Below, piece after piece: positions 1 through 7,424 of a stretch of DNA of 64,000 bases. Position numbers and translations under genes: made by a program. The notes under the pieces were generated by a model. The model ran no database searches. It was not told the origin of the DNA and was given only the letters and a program-made list of their open reading frames with translations. This DNA is from JADJYF01 sp965278995 (GTDB taxonomy: Bacteria; Pseudomonadota; Gammaproteobacteria; Ga0077536), in NCBI GenBank assembly GCA_965278995.1, contig OZ257136.1, positions 4,960,001 to 5,024,000 of the forward strand, written 5' to 3'. The first letter of the stretch is position 1. Each line of letters starts with the position of its first letter.

Positions 1-2370
1 TGGCCGTTCGCGTTTGCGCTCGGTGGACTGGGATTTACGCGTGTACGTCGCCAGCGGCAGCACTGCAGCCAGCAGCAGCGCGAGGCTCGGCGGTAACGGA
101 ACGGTTGTCGAAGGGGCCACGAGGGTCGTCAGCAGCAGTGCGCCATCGCTATCGAGTCGGGTTGAGAACAGCCAGCCAGCCTGCAGACCATTGACCACGA
201 TGCTGTCTTCGGTCAAGCCGGCAAATCGGCCGCTGACCTGGACGAGGTCAAACGTCGCGCCATCTTTCGGTATAAAGCTGTCGGCGAACAGCAGCATCAA
301 CAGGCCATCGAAGTCGAGATCGCCGTTGACGACGAGCCGATCGAAATCAGTCGCTGAATAAATATCGAGTTCGAGTCGCGCGGCCGAGCGCAAGGTCAGA
401 TGGCCGTTGATCTCGATCAACGAGCCCGACGGGGCGCTGGCTGTCTCGTCCAGCACCGTGAATGTCGAGGCACCTCTGGCTGCCTCTCCGCCGCCGCCGT
501 CATCGTCGTCGGGTGGAGCAAACACCAGCGTATCGGCGACCAGTGCGCCGCTCTCCATCACCAGTTCGTTGACAGTCATCGATCCATTGCCGATTAGCAC
601 GCGGCCGCCGCCGCCAACGGCGAGGCTGTTGCCAATCACCGTTGCGCCGTTGCCGACGAGCAGGTCGCCGTTGACGGACATGTCGACGAATCCCTGCAGA
701 TGACTGCCGGGATCGGCGACGAACAACGAGCCGGTCGTGTCGATCCGTACTTCGCCCGACGCATTGAACTGACTGCCGTGCACAATGCGCACCTGCGCCT
801 GGCCGTCGTTGACGAACAGGTTGCCGGCCGTGACGATCGCGTTGCCATCGGCGACGAACAGCGCGTCGCGACTGACGGAGATGCCCGCTCCGCGCGTTGT
901 CATCAGCGTGGCGGAATCGATAACCTGTAGCGTGGTACCCCGTCTGAGATTGTAGGTGCCCCCGCGCACTTGCGTACCGGCACCGGCAATATTGAGCAGC
1001 GAATTGCTGGCAGCGCCGTCGGTACCGAGATTGACTTTGGTTTCATGGAAGTCAGCGCTGGCGCCGTTCTCTATCGATAAGACGCCTCGATTAGCGCCAC
1101 CGATATCGATAGCCGAACTCCCTTTGCCAGGACCACTGACACCAAGATGCGAGCCGACGCCGGAGACTATCATCTGCCCGATCACCGAACTCGCCGGACC
1201 TTGTGCAATCTGCAGCAGCTGTTCGAGTTCGAGGCGCCCGCCATTCTCAACAAAAGCGATTCCACCGCCCTGAACGCCGAGCTGCAGTCCGAGCGCCGAG
1301 ACGTTGGCACCCGACCCGTTGACCGCGATGACGCCGTGCGTGCCGGAAAATTTCCCGACTGCGATCGTGCCGCCGACATCGACCTCTGCGCCTGGGCCGA
1401 CCGACAGCGCAGAGGAACTCCCACCGGCGTCGCCGACCGTACGTGTCTGGATGAGGATATTGCTGTCTGTTGTCACATTACCGTTGACGAACCGCAGGGT
1501 TCCGCCGCCAAAGCGCTGCTCGCCGATACTGATACTGAATTCGTCATCGAGGACATGAGATTTACCCAGGTCGAGCGTCTGGTCTTGGAGATCGAACACG
1601 ACTTCGCCGACGTCGACGATCAGTCCGGCCCAACGTTGTGATTGCGTGAACTCGGGTTGCTCGGTGAAATCGAACTTGCCGAACACGGCCGCCATGGTGT
1701 CGTCGGGCGGCAGATGTTCGAGCCAGTTTGCTGCGCTCGCGACCGCACGGTTGTCGGCGTCGGCGCCTTGCCAATGTACGCGGCGCGTGACGTTGGGATC
1801 GAGTTCGAAGCGGTAGCTGAGATTGGCGCTACCGGTATAGCCATCGTCAACAAAACCCTGGATCCCACCACCCGCCTTGACGATGATTTGCCTGGCGAAC
1901 AGAGGAATGGAAGTCGCCCCGTCGATTGCAACGCCGAAGCCGCCGTTCCGCACTTCGAGCGCCGCGTTGCTGACTGAGCCAGTGACCTCGATCGAACCCA
2001 GTTGACCGAGCCGCGTTGGATAGAACGCGAAACTGTTGAGCCCGAATTCCGCCTCGACGGAAATCAGTGTGTCGACGTTGTTGCCGCCGTTTTGATTCGG
2101 CACAGCGGCCGACAGCGTGACGGTACTGCCTGTTTCCGCATAAGGGTTGCCGCTGGCAGCGAGCGTTACCCCATGTGTCGCGAGCGTCCCTTCGAGGTTA
2201 CGACTGCTGCGTGTATCGCGGAAGTCCACGTTGTCGCCAGGGACGCGCTGGATATCGAGAACCTGCAGATGAACTTCGTCAGCACTGACGAGCGGGCTCG
2301 CGAGTGCACCGACCAGCAGGGCGAGGGATGTTAGATGGGTCTGTCGGTCAGCAGGCGCGCGGCTATCCAT
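1..2370 (-). CDS. Secreted beta-helix/adhesin-like protein with VPLP-type C-terminal sorting tail (3' end cut by window edge)
   Basis: Reading the minus strand from ATG at 2370 gives 790 codons with no stop before base 1, so the gene is open at the window edge. An AATAAGG ribosome site lies about 12 nt upstream. The N-terminus has a polar stretch, a hydrophobic core and a likely signal-peptidase site near residue 30 (VSA/DE). The middle (about residues 250-600) is Gly/Asn/Val-rich and repetitive, of the kind seen in autotransporter-type beta-helices, with a DDDDGGGG linker near residue 620. The end has VPLPP at about residue 757, a Leu/Ala-rich hydrophobic segment, then a cluster of Arg and Lys. 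This resembles PEP-CTERM/VPLPA-CTERM tails, which an exosortase cleaves. No exosortase is in the window. The role (surface or matrix protein) is inferred; the family is not identified more closely. The plus-strand reading frames across this region are shadows. Confidence 0.8.
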   Translation of the reverse strand, partial: MDSRAPADRQTHLTSLALLVGALASPLVSADEVHLQVLDIQRVPGDNVDFRDTRSSRNLEGTLATHGVTLAASGNPYAETGSTVTLSAAVPNQNGGNNVDTLISVEAEFGLNSFAFYPTRLGQLGSIEVTGSVSNAALEVRNGGFGVAIDGATSIPLFARQIIVKAGGGIQGFVDDGYTGSANLSYRFELDPNVTRRVHWQGADADNRAVASAANWLEHLPPDDTMAAVFGKFDFTEQPEFTQSQRWAGLIVDVGEVVFDLQDQTLDLGKSHVLDDEFSISIGEQRFGGGTLRFVNGNVTTDSNILIQTRTVGDAGGSSSALSVGPGAEVDVGGTIAVGKFSGTHGVIAVNGSGANVSALGLQLGVQGGGIAFVENGGRLELEQLLQIAQGPASSVIGQMIVSGVGSHLGVSGPGKGSSAIDIGGANRGVLSIENGASADFHETKVNLGTDGAASNSLLNIAGAGTQVRGGTYNLRRGTTLQVIDSATLMTTRGAGISVSRDALFVADGNAIVTAGNLFVNDGQAQVRIVHGSQFNASGEVRIDTTGSLFVADPGSHLQGFVDMSVNGDLLVGNGATVIGNSLAVGGGGRVLIGNGSMTVNELVMESGALVADTLVFAPPDDDDGGGGEAARGASTFTVLDETASAPSGSLIEINGHLTLRSAARLELDIYSATDFDRLVVNGDLDFDGLLMLLFADSFIPKDGATFDLVQVSGRFAGLTEDSIVVNGLQAGWLFSTRLDSDGALLLTTLVAPSTTVPLPPSLALLLAAVLPLATYTRKSQSTERKRERP

Positions 2371-2492
2371 GGCATATGGCCTTATTCCGATGAGACGTGT
2401 GGCCGCTCCAGTCTACCCGCGCAGCGTGCCCGCCACGCGTCGCCCGGATCGAGATGTGCTAAGCAACTCCACTGAAATTATCATTTGGCCTT

Positions 2493-2506
2493 AGGACCAG
2501 GGTCCT
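2493..2506. promoter_or_regulatory. Perfect palindrome AGGACC-AG-GGTCCT upstream of the surface-protein gene
   Basis: Six-base inverted repeats separated by two bases lie 123 nt upstream of the surface-protein start codon at 2370, between it and the selenoprotein gene. It could be an operator half-site pair; the two-base loop makes it unlikely to be a hairpin. No regulator is known for it, so the function is only suggested by position and symmetry. Confidence 0.3.
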
Positions 2507-2514
2507 TGGTCAAT

Positions 2515-2536
2515 CGCGGCACGTCCGTGTGCCGCG
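2515..2536 (-). terminator. Hairpin, 8-bp perfect GC-rich stem, after the redoxin gene
   Basis: CGCGGCAC and GTGCCGCG pair perfectly around a six-base loop. The hairpin lies 18 nt past the stop of the minus-strand redoxin gene, where a terminator would be expected. It is not followed by a clear run of T on the minus strand, so factor-independent termination is plausible but not certain. Confidence 0.5.
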
Positions 2537-2554
2537 GTAACCACTGCTACCGCT

Positions 2555-3694
2555 TCACGCCGGTGGTTTGAAGCCGAGCTCCTGCGGAAATCCCTCGAGA
2601 TCAGGCGGCGGATAGTAGCGATCGGCGCCAAGCGCATCGACGCGGGCAAAGAAATCCTCGTCGGCGGCGAATCCCATCGGGCCGATCTCGCGCAGGTTCA
2701 TGGCTTGGCGGTAGATGTTCCACGATTCCGGTCGCAGATCGCTGGCCGCTTTCAGCAACGCATCGCCTTCGCCGACTTTGCCGTGCTCGCGGAGATAGAA
2801 GCCGAGACGAAAGTTCGCGTTGGCGAGCGCGACGTCCTGGTCTGGAAGGGTGAGGTGGGCGCGCGCCTGCGCCGGATCGAACGCGTGTCGACTTGCCGCG
2901 CCATTGACTGCCCAGTCGCGAACGGCGTCGAGATAGGTCGTCTGTGCTTTGCCCATCAGTGCAACGACGTCGTCAGACATCGACATATCGGCGCGGTCCA
3001 TCGAACGCCAGCCGTCATGCGAGCCGGCAGTTTCCGCCGGGCGGACGATGCGTCCTGATTCATCGATCCACACGGCTTGCGGCACATTGACCATGTTGTA
3101 CAGGTCAGCGACGTGATGTTCGCGATCGATCAGCGTCACGTACGCTGGTTGAGCGGCTTCTATCCATTCACGTGCAGTTTCGGCACCGCGACTTTCTTCG
3201 GCCACGGCCACTATCATGAAATTCTCGCCTTTGACTTCGTCGTACATTGCCTGCCACACGGACAGGTCATGACGACAGCCTCACCAGGATGACCAGGTCG
3301 TCAGAAATACGCGTTTGCCGCGATAGTCAGACAGCGAATGCAATGTGCCGTCGAGGTCCGGCAGCGTGAAATCAGGCGCGTCGAGCGACGTCAATTGACG
3401 CGCGCGTTCGGCCGATCCGGCGCCGAGCATCCAGGTTTCGCGCGCCTCGTCATGCAATACCGGGCGGCGCAGCAGGCGCCAGAAGGCGGCCATGTTGACG
3501 GTCCCGTCGCGCACGTAGCTCGCGCTGTCGGCACGCGGCGCAGGTACACAAACTTCACCCTGGCACAGTCCTTCCGGTTTCAGTGTCCAGCCGGTGGCGC
3601 GTGCGACATCGTCGCGAGCCAGCCACAGCGCGTCGCCAGCGGCTTTCGCAGTCGGCACCGAGCAGGCGCCAGTTTCGGTCAATACGGTAATCAT
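2555..3694 (-). CDS. Selenoprotein: TlpA/ResA-like redoxin with in-frame UGA in a Trp-Sec-Gly-Cys motif
   Basis: Read through one UGA, this is a 379-residue protein. Without read-through it falls into two adjacent halves in the same frame. Residues 1-100 are an N-terminal extension containing an LCQGEVC motif. The redoxin fold starts at about 105 (APDFTLPDLDG, then a YRGKRVFLTTW strand), exactly where the active-site WCxxC of the family belongs. There the sequence is WSSW, codon 138 UGA (3283-3281), then GCRHDL. The fold continues on the other side (YVTLIDREH, NVPQAVWIDESG), and residues 290-345 look like a TPR-type helical tail. A SECIS-type hairpin starts 15 nt after the UGA. An AGGAGG site precedes the ATG at 3694. 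It is inferred to be a cytoplasmic thiol/selenol oxidoreductase; the substrate is unknown. A sequencing error or pseudogene is unlikely because frame and fold are continuous. It needs selA, selB, selC and selD elsewhere in the genome. Confidence 0.88.
3245..3271 (-). promoter_or_regulatory. Bacterial SECIS element just downstream of the Sec UGA
   Basis: Counting the U of UGA (3283) as 1, CCUG (18-21) pairs with CAGG (31-34), U22 is bulged out, CC (23-24) pairs with GG (29-30), and the apical loop is GUGU (25-28). A lower CAU/AUG stem (13-15 with 37-39) closes below a 2x2 internal loop. A short stem with a bulged U and a GU in a small apical loop, beginning within about 20 nt of the UGA, is the known layout of the E. 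coli fdhF SECIS that SelB binds. The element is inside the coding sequence, as in bacteria, and encodes DLSVWQA. Confidence 0.82.
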
Positions 3695-3786
3695 GAGGGG
3701 GTAGCCTCCTGCTATTGGACGATTAGCATAGCGCAGGAACAGTCACCGCTTTGCTGACGGTCAAAAATAAGTTCGTGTTGTCAGCG

Positions 3787-5355
3787 CTAAAGCGCGCGCG
3801 CCGTCATCTGGCTAGCGATATATTCCGCCTGGCGAATGGCCAGCGTCACGATGGTCAGCGTCGGATTGACTGCCGCACCCGTGGTGTACTGGCTGCCGTC
3901 CGAAACGAAAAGATTGCTGATGTCGTGACTCTGGCCGTTGCCGTTCACCACGCCGTCGATGGCTTTGGCACTCATCCGGCAGGTGCCGAGGTTGTGGGTG
4001 GATGGATAAGGTGGCGTGCGAAACACGCGTTTCGCACCCACCGATTCATACAGCGCCGTGCCCTGTTTGAAACCATGTTCGCGCATGGCGAGATCATTCT
4101 TGTGATCGTCGTAATGCACGTGCGGTACGGCCAGACCCCACTGATCCTTGACCTCGCTGTTCAAGGTGACGCGATTGCTTTCCTGGGGCATGTCCTCGCC
4201 GACTATCCACATGCCGGCGAGATTCGCGTAGTGGTCCATGAAATAGGCAAAGTCGGGGCCCCACTCGCCCGGTGCGATGAACGCCGCTGCGAACGGCAGG
4301 CCGACAGACACGGTCTCGAGCTCATAGCCGCCGGCGAAACCGCGTTCCGGCTTGTGGTGGGCTTCGTCAGTGATGATGCCGGCCATGGTTGTACCACGGT
4401 ACATGTGCACCGGTTCGTCAAACGCGGCGTAGACCGAGCCCGTGGTGTGGCGCATATAGTTGCGTCCAACCTGGCCTGAGGAATTCGCGAGACCATCGGG
4501 ATATTTCGATGAAGCCGAGAGCAACAGCAGCCGTGGCGTCTCGATCGAATTGCCGGCCACGCACACGACCCGTGCCCGCTGACGTTGCTCCTTGCCTGCA
4601 GCATCGAAATAGACGACACCCGAGACACGACCTTTATCGTCGTGCTCGATACGCGCGGCATGGCATTGCGTTCGCAGTTCGAGTTTGCCGGTTGCCATCG
4701 CGGCCGGGATCTCGGTGTACAGCGTCGACCACTTTGCGCCCATCTTGCAGCCCTGAAAGCAGAAGCCGAGCTGACGACAGGACGTACGGCCGGCGCGCGG
4801 ACGACTGTTGATCGCCATACGCCCGGTGTGGCAGTCCGTGTAACCGAGCTTCTGTGCGCCGTTGTAGAAGACCTTGAAGTTGTTGTTGCCTGGCAGACCC
4901 GGGATGTCGTTCGTGCGCGTTACGCCCAGCTTGTCTTCGGCGCGCGTGTAATAGGGTTCGAGGTCGGCAAGCGTAATCGGCCAGTCGAGCAGATTCGCGC
5001 CGTCGATCGCGCCATAGGTGGTGCGCGCACGAAAATCGTGTTCATGAAAACGCAACGACGCGCCAGCCCAGTGAGTGGTCGTGCCGCCAACGGTTTTGCA
5101 GATCCAGGTCGGCAGGTTCGGAAAGTCCTTGGCCAGGCGCCAATTGCCCGACGTGGTGCGCATATCGGTCCACGCGAGCTGCTGGAAAGAAGCCCATTCG
5201 TCGTTGACGAATGCGGCCGAGGATTGTTCGGCGCCCGCTTCGAGCAAGACGACCTTGATTCCTTTCTGGCACAGCTCGTTGGCGAGCGTACCGCCACCCG
5301 CGCCAGAGCCGATGATGACAGTAACGCCGTCGTCGTTCAGTTCGAATGCAGTCAT
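3787..5355 (-). CDS. GMC-family FAD-dependent oxidoreductase (gluconate-2-dehydrogenase-like flavoprotein)
   Basis: The 522-residue protein has a Rossmann FAD site at the N-terminus (GSGAGGGTLANEL, then an acidic VVLLEAG strand). The C-terminus carries the family signature THNLGTCRMS, which holds the catalytic His, followed by NLFVSDGSQ and NPTLTIVTLAIRQAEYI. These are typical of choline, glucose and gluconate dehydrogenases of the GMC family that oxidise an alcohol or polyol. The start at 5355 is chosen because GAGGAGAG lies six bases upstream; an earlier in-frame ATG at 5388 would overlap the previous gene. It follows the small-subunit gene by 10 nt, so the two form a unit. The usual third, cytochrome c subunit is not present here. 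The substrate cannot be told from sequence. Confidence 0.9.
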   Translation of the reverse strand: MTAFELNDDGVTVIIGSGAGGGTLANELCQKGIKVVLLEAGAEQSSAAFVNDEWASFQQLAWTDMRTTSGNWRLAKDFPNLPTWICKTVGGTTTHWAGASLRFHEHDFRARTTYGAIDGANLLDWPITLADLEPYYTRAEDKLGVTRTNDIPGLPGNNNFKVFYNGAQKLGYTDCHTGRMAINSRPRAGRTSCRQLGFCFQGCKMGAKWSTLYTEIPAAMATGKLELRTQCHAARIEHDDKGRVSGVVYFDAAGKEQRQRARVVCVAGNSIETPRLLLLSASSKYPDGLANSSGQVGRNYMRHTTGSVYAAFDEPVHMYRGTTMAGIITDEAHHKPERGFAGGYELETVSVGLPFAAAFIAPGEWGPDFAYFMDHYANLAGMWIVGEDMPQESNRVTLNSEVKDQWGLAVPHVHYDDHKNDLAMREHGFKQGTALYESVGAKRVFRTPPYPSTHNLGTCRMSAKAIDGVVNGNGQSHDISNLFVSDGSQYTTGAAVNPTLTIVTLAIRQAEYIASQMTARAL

Positions 5356-5365
5356 TGCTCTCTCC

Positions 5366-5953
5366 TCACTGCGCCGCCGGGCTGGCATCGGCTGGCGGTG
5401 CCGGCAGCCAGCTCAGATCGTTGAATCCGCGTTCGAGATAGCCGCCCTTGGTGAACGTTTCACCCTGATAGCCGAAGTGCGCGAACGCGAGTTCGTTGTT
5501 GTAGAGCGAGACCACGGCGGTGGAACGAATTTTTTCGAAGAATGGATTGCGCGCAATGGCGGTTACCGCGGTGAGCCGCGCCGCATCGTCGAGTTTGAGC
5601 CAATCGCCATTGGCACTCGCGTCGAGTTGTTGGATGCCATCAACAAGCAGCGTCTTGATAGCGCCGTCTTTCGCGGCGGCATCGAGATCGCGGACGACAA
5701 AAGCGTACACCGCGTCGTCGAGCAGAGGATGCGGAAAGATGTGACGCGTAACGTGCAACAGCACGCGGCCCGACCGTTCATCGATGGCGTGCAGTTCCAG
5801 CGCCCATACCGGCCCGGGCGCGAGCGCGATCAAAGCGCTGGATGAGGCCCACAGGCTGCCGGCGATGACGCCCGAAGTGGTCAGGAAATGGCGTCGCGTC
5901 AACGTCACGCCACTGGTTGCGCCGTTATTGGTATCTGCAGTGAACTTACTCAT
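5366..5953 (-). CDS. Gluconate 2-dehydrogenase subunit 3 family protein, Tat-exported
   Basis: The 195-residue protein begins with a polar stretch and a twin-arginine signal (LTRRHFLTTSG) followed by a hydrophobic segment. It is therefore exported folded, and probably carries the signal-less flavoprotein encoded next to it to the periplasm. The rest (HAIDE, HIFPHPLLDD, FFEKIRSTAV, YNNELAFAHFGYQG) matches the gluconate dehydrogenase gamma-subunit family. The ATG at 5953 has a GGGGGAG site upstream and is preferred to the in-frame ATG at 6016. It is the first gene of the pair with the GMC enzyme. Confidence 0.85.
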   Translation of the reverse strand: MSKFTADTNNGATSGVTLTRRHFLTTSGVIAGSLWASSSALIALAPGPVWALELHAIDERSGRVLLHVTRHIFPHPLLDDAVYAFVVRDLDAAAKDGAIKTLLVDGIQQLDASANGDWLKLDDAARLTAVTAIARNPFFEKIRSTAVVSLYNNELAFAHFGYQGETFTKGGYLERGFNDLSWLPAPPADASPAAQ

Positions 5954-6141
5954 GCTTGAAGATCTCCCCCATCCACGAAGCATCATGTCGATCATGCCCG
6001 CCGGGCGTGGTCGCAATGTATGCGATTGCCTGCGGTTGCGAAAGGCTCGCTGTCAACGTACGTCCCGTGCCGGTGGCTGTGCAAGCCCGGATATTCATGT
6101 GAGGATGCAGCGCCGGCGACGCCCGGCAGGAGGTATGCACG
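5954..6141. other. Divergent intergenic region
   Basis: This 188-nt gap separates the divergently transcribed dehydrogenase small subunit and the pentapeptide-repeat gene. Apart from the two ribosome binding sites (GGGGGAG on the minus side, CAGGAGG on the plus side) no clear promoter box or repeat was recognised. Confidence 0.4.
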
Positions 6142-6885
6142 ATGACCACACTGTCGCTCAAGGACGATGCAGAGGCTGATCGCGACCGCATCGAAGAGAC
6201 CGAGCTCGCCGATCACATCCGCATGCATGGTCTGTGGCTGGCTAGCGAAGCGCGCGAAGGGCGGCAATGCGAACTGCCCGGGGCCAATCTCACCTATGGC
6301 GGATTTCTGGAAGCGGACATGAGCCGTGCGCGGCTCACCGGCACGCGCCTCGTCAACGCCAACCTGCGCGAGAGCAATTTCTCTGCCGCCGATCTGCGCG
6401 ACGCCAATCTCGAAGGCGCCAGCATGGTGAATATCAATCTGGCCGACGCGTGCCTGGCCGGGGCCAATCTCTACCGCGTGGTGAGTCCTGGAGCCAATTT
6501 CACCGCTGCTGATTTGGCCGGCGCCCGCCTGCGCTCCGCCAATCTGCTCAGTGCGGTATTTCTGCGCAGCAGACTGACGTGCGCGGACTTTAGCGACACC
6601 AACCTGGCCGGGGCCATATTCCGCGAAAGTGTGCTGGATAGCGCCAATCTGAGTGACGCCAAACTCATGATGGTCGACTTGTCGGCGGCGAGTCTGAAGG
6701 GTGCCGATCTCTCACGTGCCGTGCTGTTCGGCACGATATTCGACGATGCCGATCTCAGCGATGCCGATCTCAGCACTGCGCTGGGCTTGACTGCAGCGCA
6801 GCTCGAAAGGGCTTTTGCGAATCGCGCAACTCGCCTGCCGCCTGACCTCGATGGCTGCGTGATGCGCGAAGTGCCACCACTCTGA
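6142..6885 (+). CDS. Pentapeptide-repeat protein
   Basis: The 247-residue protein is built from A(N/D)LxG-type five-residue repeats from about residue 45 to 225 (for example GANLTYGGF, TNLAGAIF, GADLSRAVL, DADLSDADL). Such repeats fold into a right-handed quadrilateral beta-helix. Residues 1-40 are a charged helical cap and the last 20 residues are non-repeat. CAGGAGG lies just upstream of the ATG. There is no signal peptide, so it is cytoplasmic. Family members include DNA-mimic gyrase protectors and many of unknown role; nothing here decides between them. The gene stands alone between divergent and convergent neighbours. Confidence 0.85.
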   Translation: MTTLSLKDDAEADRDRIEETELADHIRMHGLWLASEAREGRQCELPGANLTYGGFLEADMSRARLTGTRLVNANLRESNFSAADLRDANLEGASMVNINLADACLAGANLYRVVSPGANFTAADLAGARLRSANLLSAVFLRSRLTCADFSDTNLAGAIFRESVLDSANLSDAKLMMVDLSAASLKGADLSRAVLFGTIFDDADLSDADLSTALGLTAAQLERAFANRATRLPPDLDGCVMREVPPL

Positions 6886-6888
6886 CAC

Positions 6889-7251
6889 TCAAGTTGCGGG
6901 CTTCACCCAATCGGCAGCTTTGACCACCGTCTGGATCTGCGCGCATTCCTGGCCGACCAGACGCTCGAGCACAGTCAGTCGGTCGGCTATCTGTTCGACC
7001 GGGCCGAGCAGCGCCGCGTAGCGCACGAGGATCGCAGCCAGCGCTTCCACGACCAGCAGAGGGTCGTCGCGATGATCGGCTAGAAAAGCGTTCGTATGGC
7101 GGAACAGTTTCTCCACCATGGCCTGCTTTTCGCTCAGGCCGGCATCGCCTGCTGGCTGCGATGCTGCACTGCGGGGTGAGTCGCCTCCCCCATCCCTGGG
7201 AGGTCCGTCCCCACGCGCGTTCTGACGATTTGTGTCTGCCTCATTCGCCAT
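6889..7251 (-). CDS. Small hypothetical protein divergent from the di-iron monooxygenase operon
   Basis: The 120-residue protein has a disordered, Gly/Asp/Arg-rich first 40 residues, then about 75 residues predicted as amphipathic helices with Leu/Val heptad-like spacing (MVEKLFRHTNAF, DRLTVLERLVGQE), perhaps a short coiled coil. AGGAAC lies eight bases upstream of the ATG. I do not recognise a family. It converges on the pentapeptide-repeat gene with only 3 nt between the stops, and starts just beside the sigma-54-like element of the monooxygenase operon. It may be a local accessory or regulator, but that is only positional. Confidence 0.55.
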   Translation of the reverse strand: MANEADTNRQNARGDGPPRDGGGDSPRSAASQPAGDAGLSEKQAMVEKLFRHTNAFLADHRDDPLLVVEALAAILVRYAALLGPVEQIADRLTVLERLVGQECAQIQTVVKAADWVKPAT

Positions 7252-7254
7252 GTC

Positions 7255-7270
7255 TGGTTCCTGTCTTGCA
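7255..7270 (+). promoter_or_regulatory. Candidate sigma-54 (-24/-12) promoter of the di-iron monooxygenase operon
   Basis: The sequence TGGTTCCTGTCTTGCA matches the sigma-54 consensus TGGCAC-N5-TTGCA at the invariant GG (7256-7257) and GC (7268-7269), with exactly ten bases between them. It lies about 155 nt upstream of the alpha-subunit ATG and points into the operon. Sigma-54 promoters are known to drive several oxygenase operons together with an enhancer-binding activator. No such activator gene is in the window. Confidence 0.6.
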
Positions 7271-7424
7271 CCTGCCGGCGCCGAAAGTATATGGTACGGA
7301 AAGAATGCGGATCTGCAGCAGCAGAGTGCACTGCACCATGTAGCCGCGACAGCCGGTTGTGGTCTCGCGACGGCGCTCCGGTTCGAATTCCAGCGTGCTT
7401 CACCAAGCTCTAGAGGACGTGACC

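Noticed and set aside
14..2334. Several plus-strand reading frames across the first 2.3 kb
   Set aside because: They lack ribosome sites and recognisable motifs and lie opposite a single 790-codon minus-strand gene with signal peptide and sorting tail.
2555..3694. Two separate genes (2555-3259 and 3281-3694) or a pseudogene with a nonsense mutation
   Set aside because: Both halves are in the same frame, join at the active-site position of one redoxin fold, and a SECIS hairpin follows the UGA.
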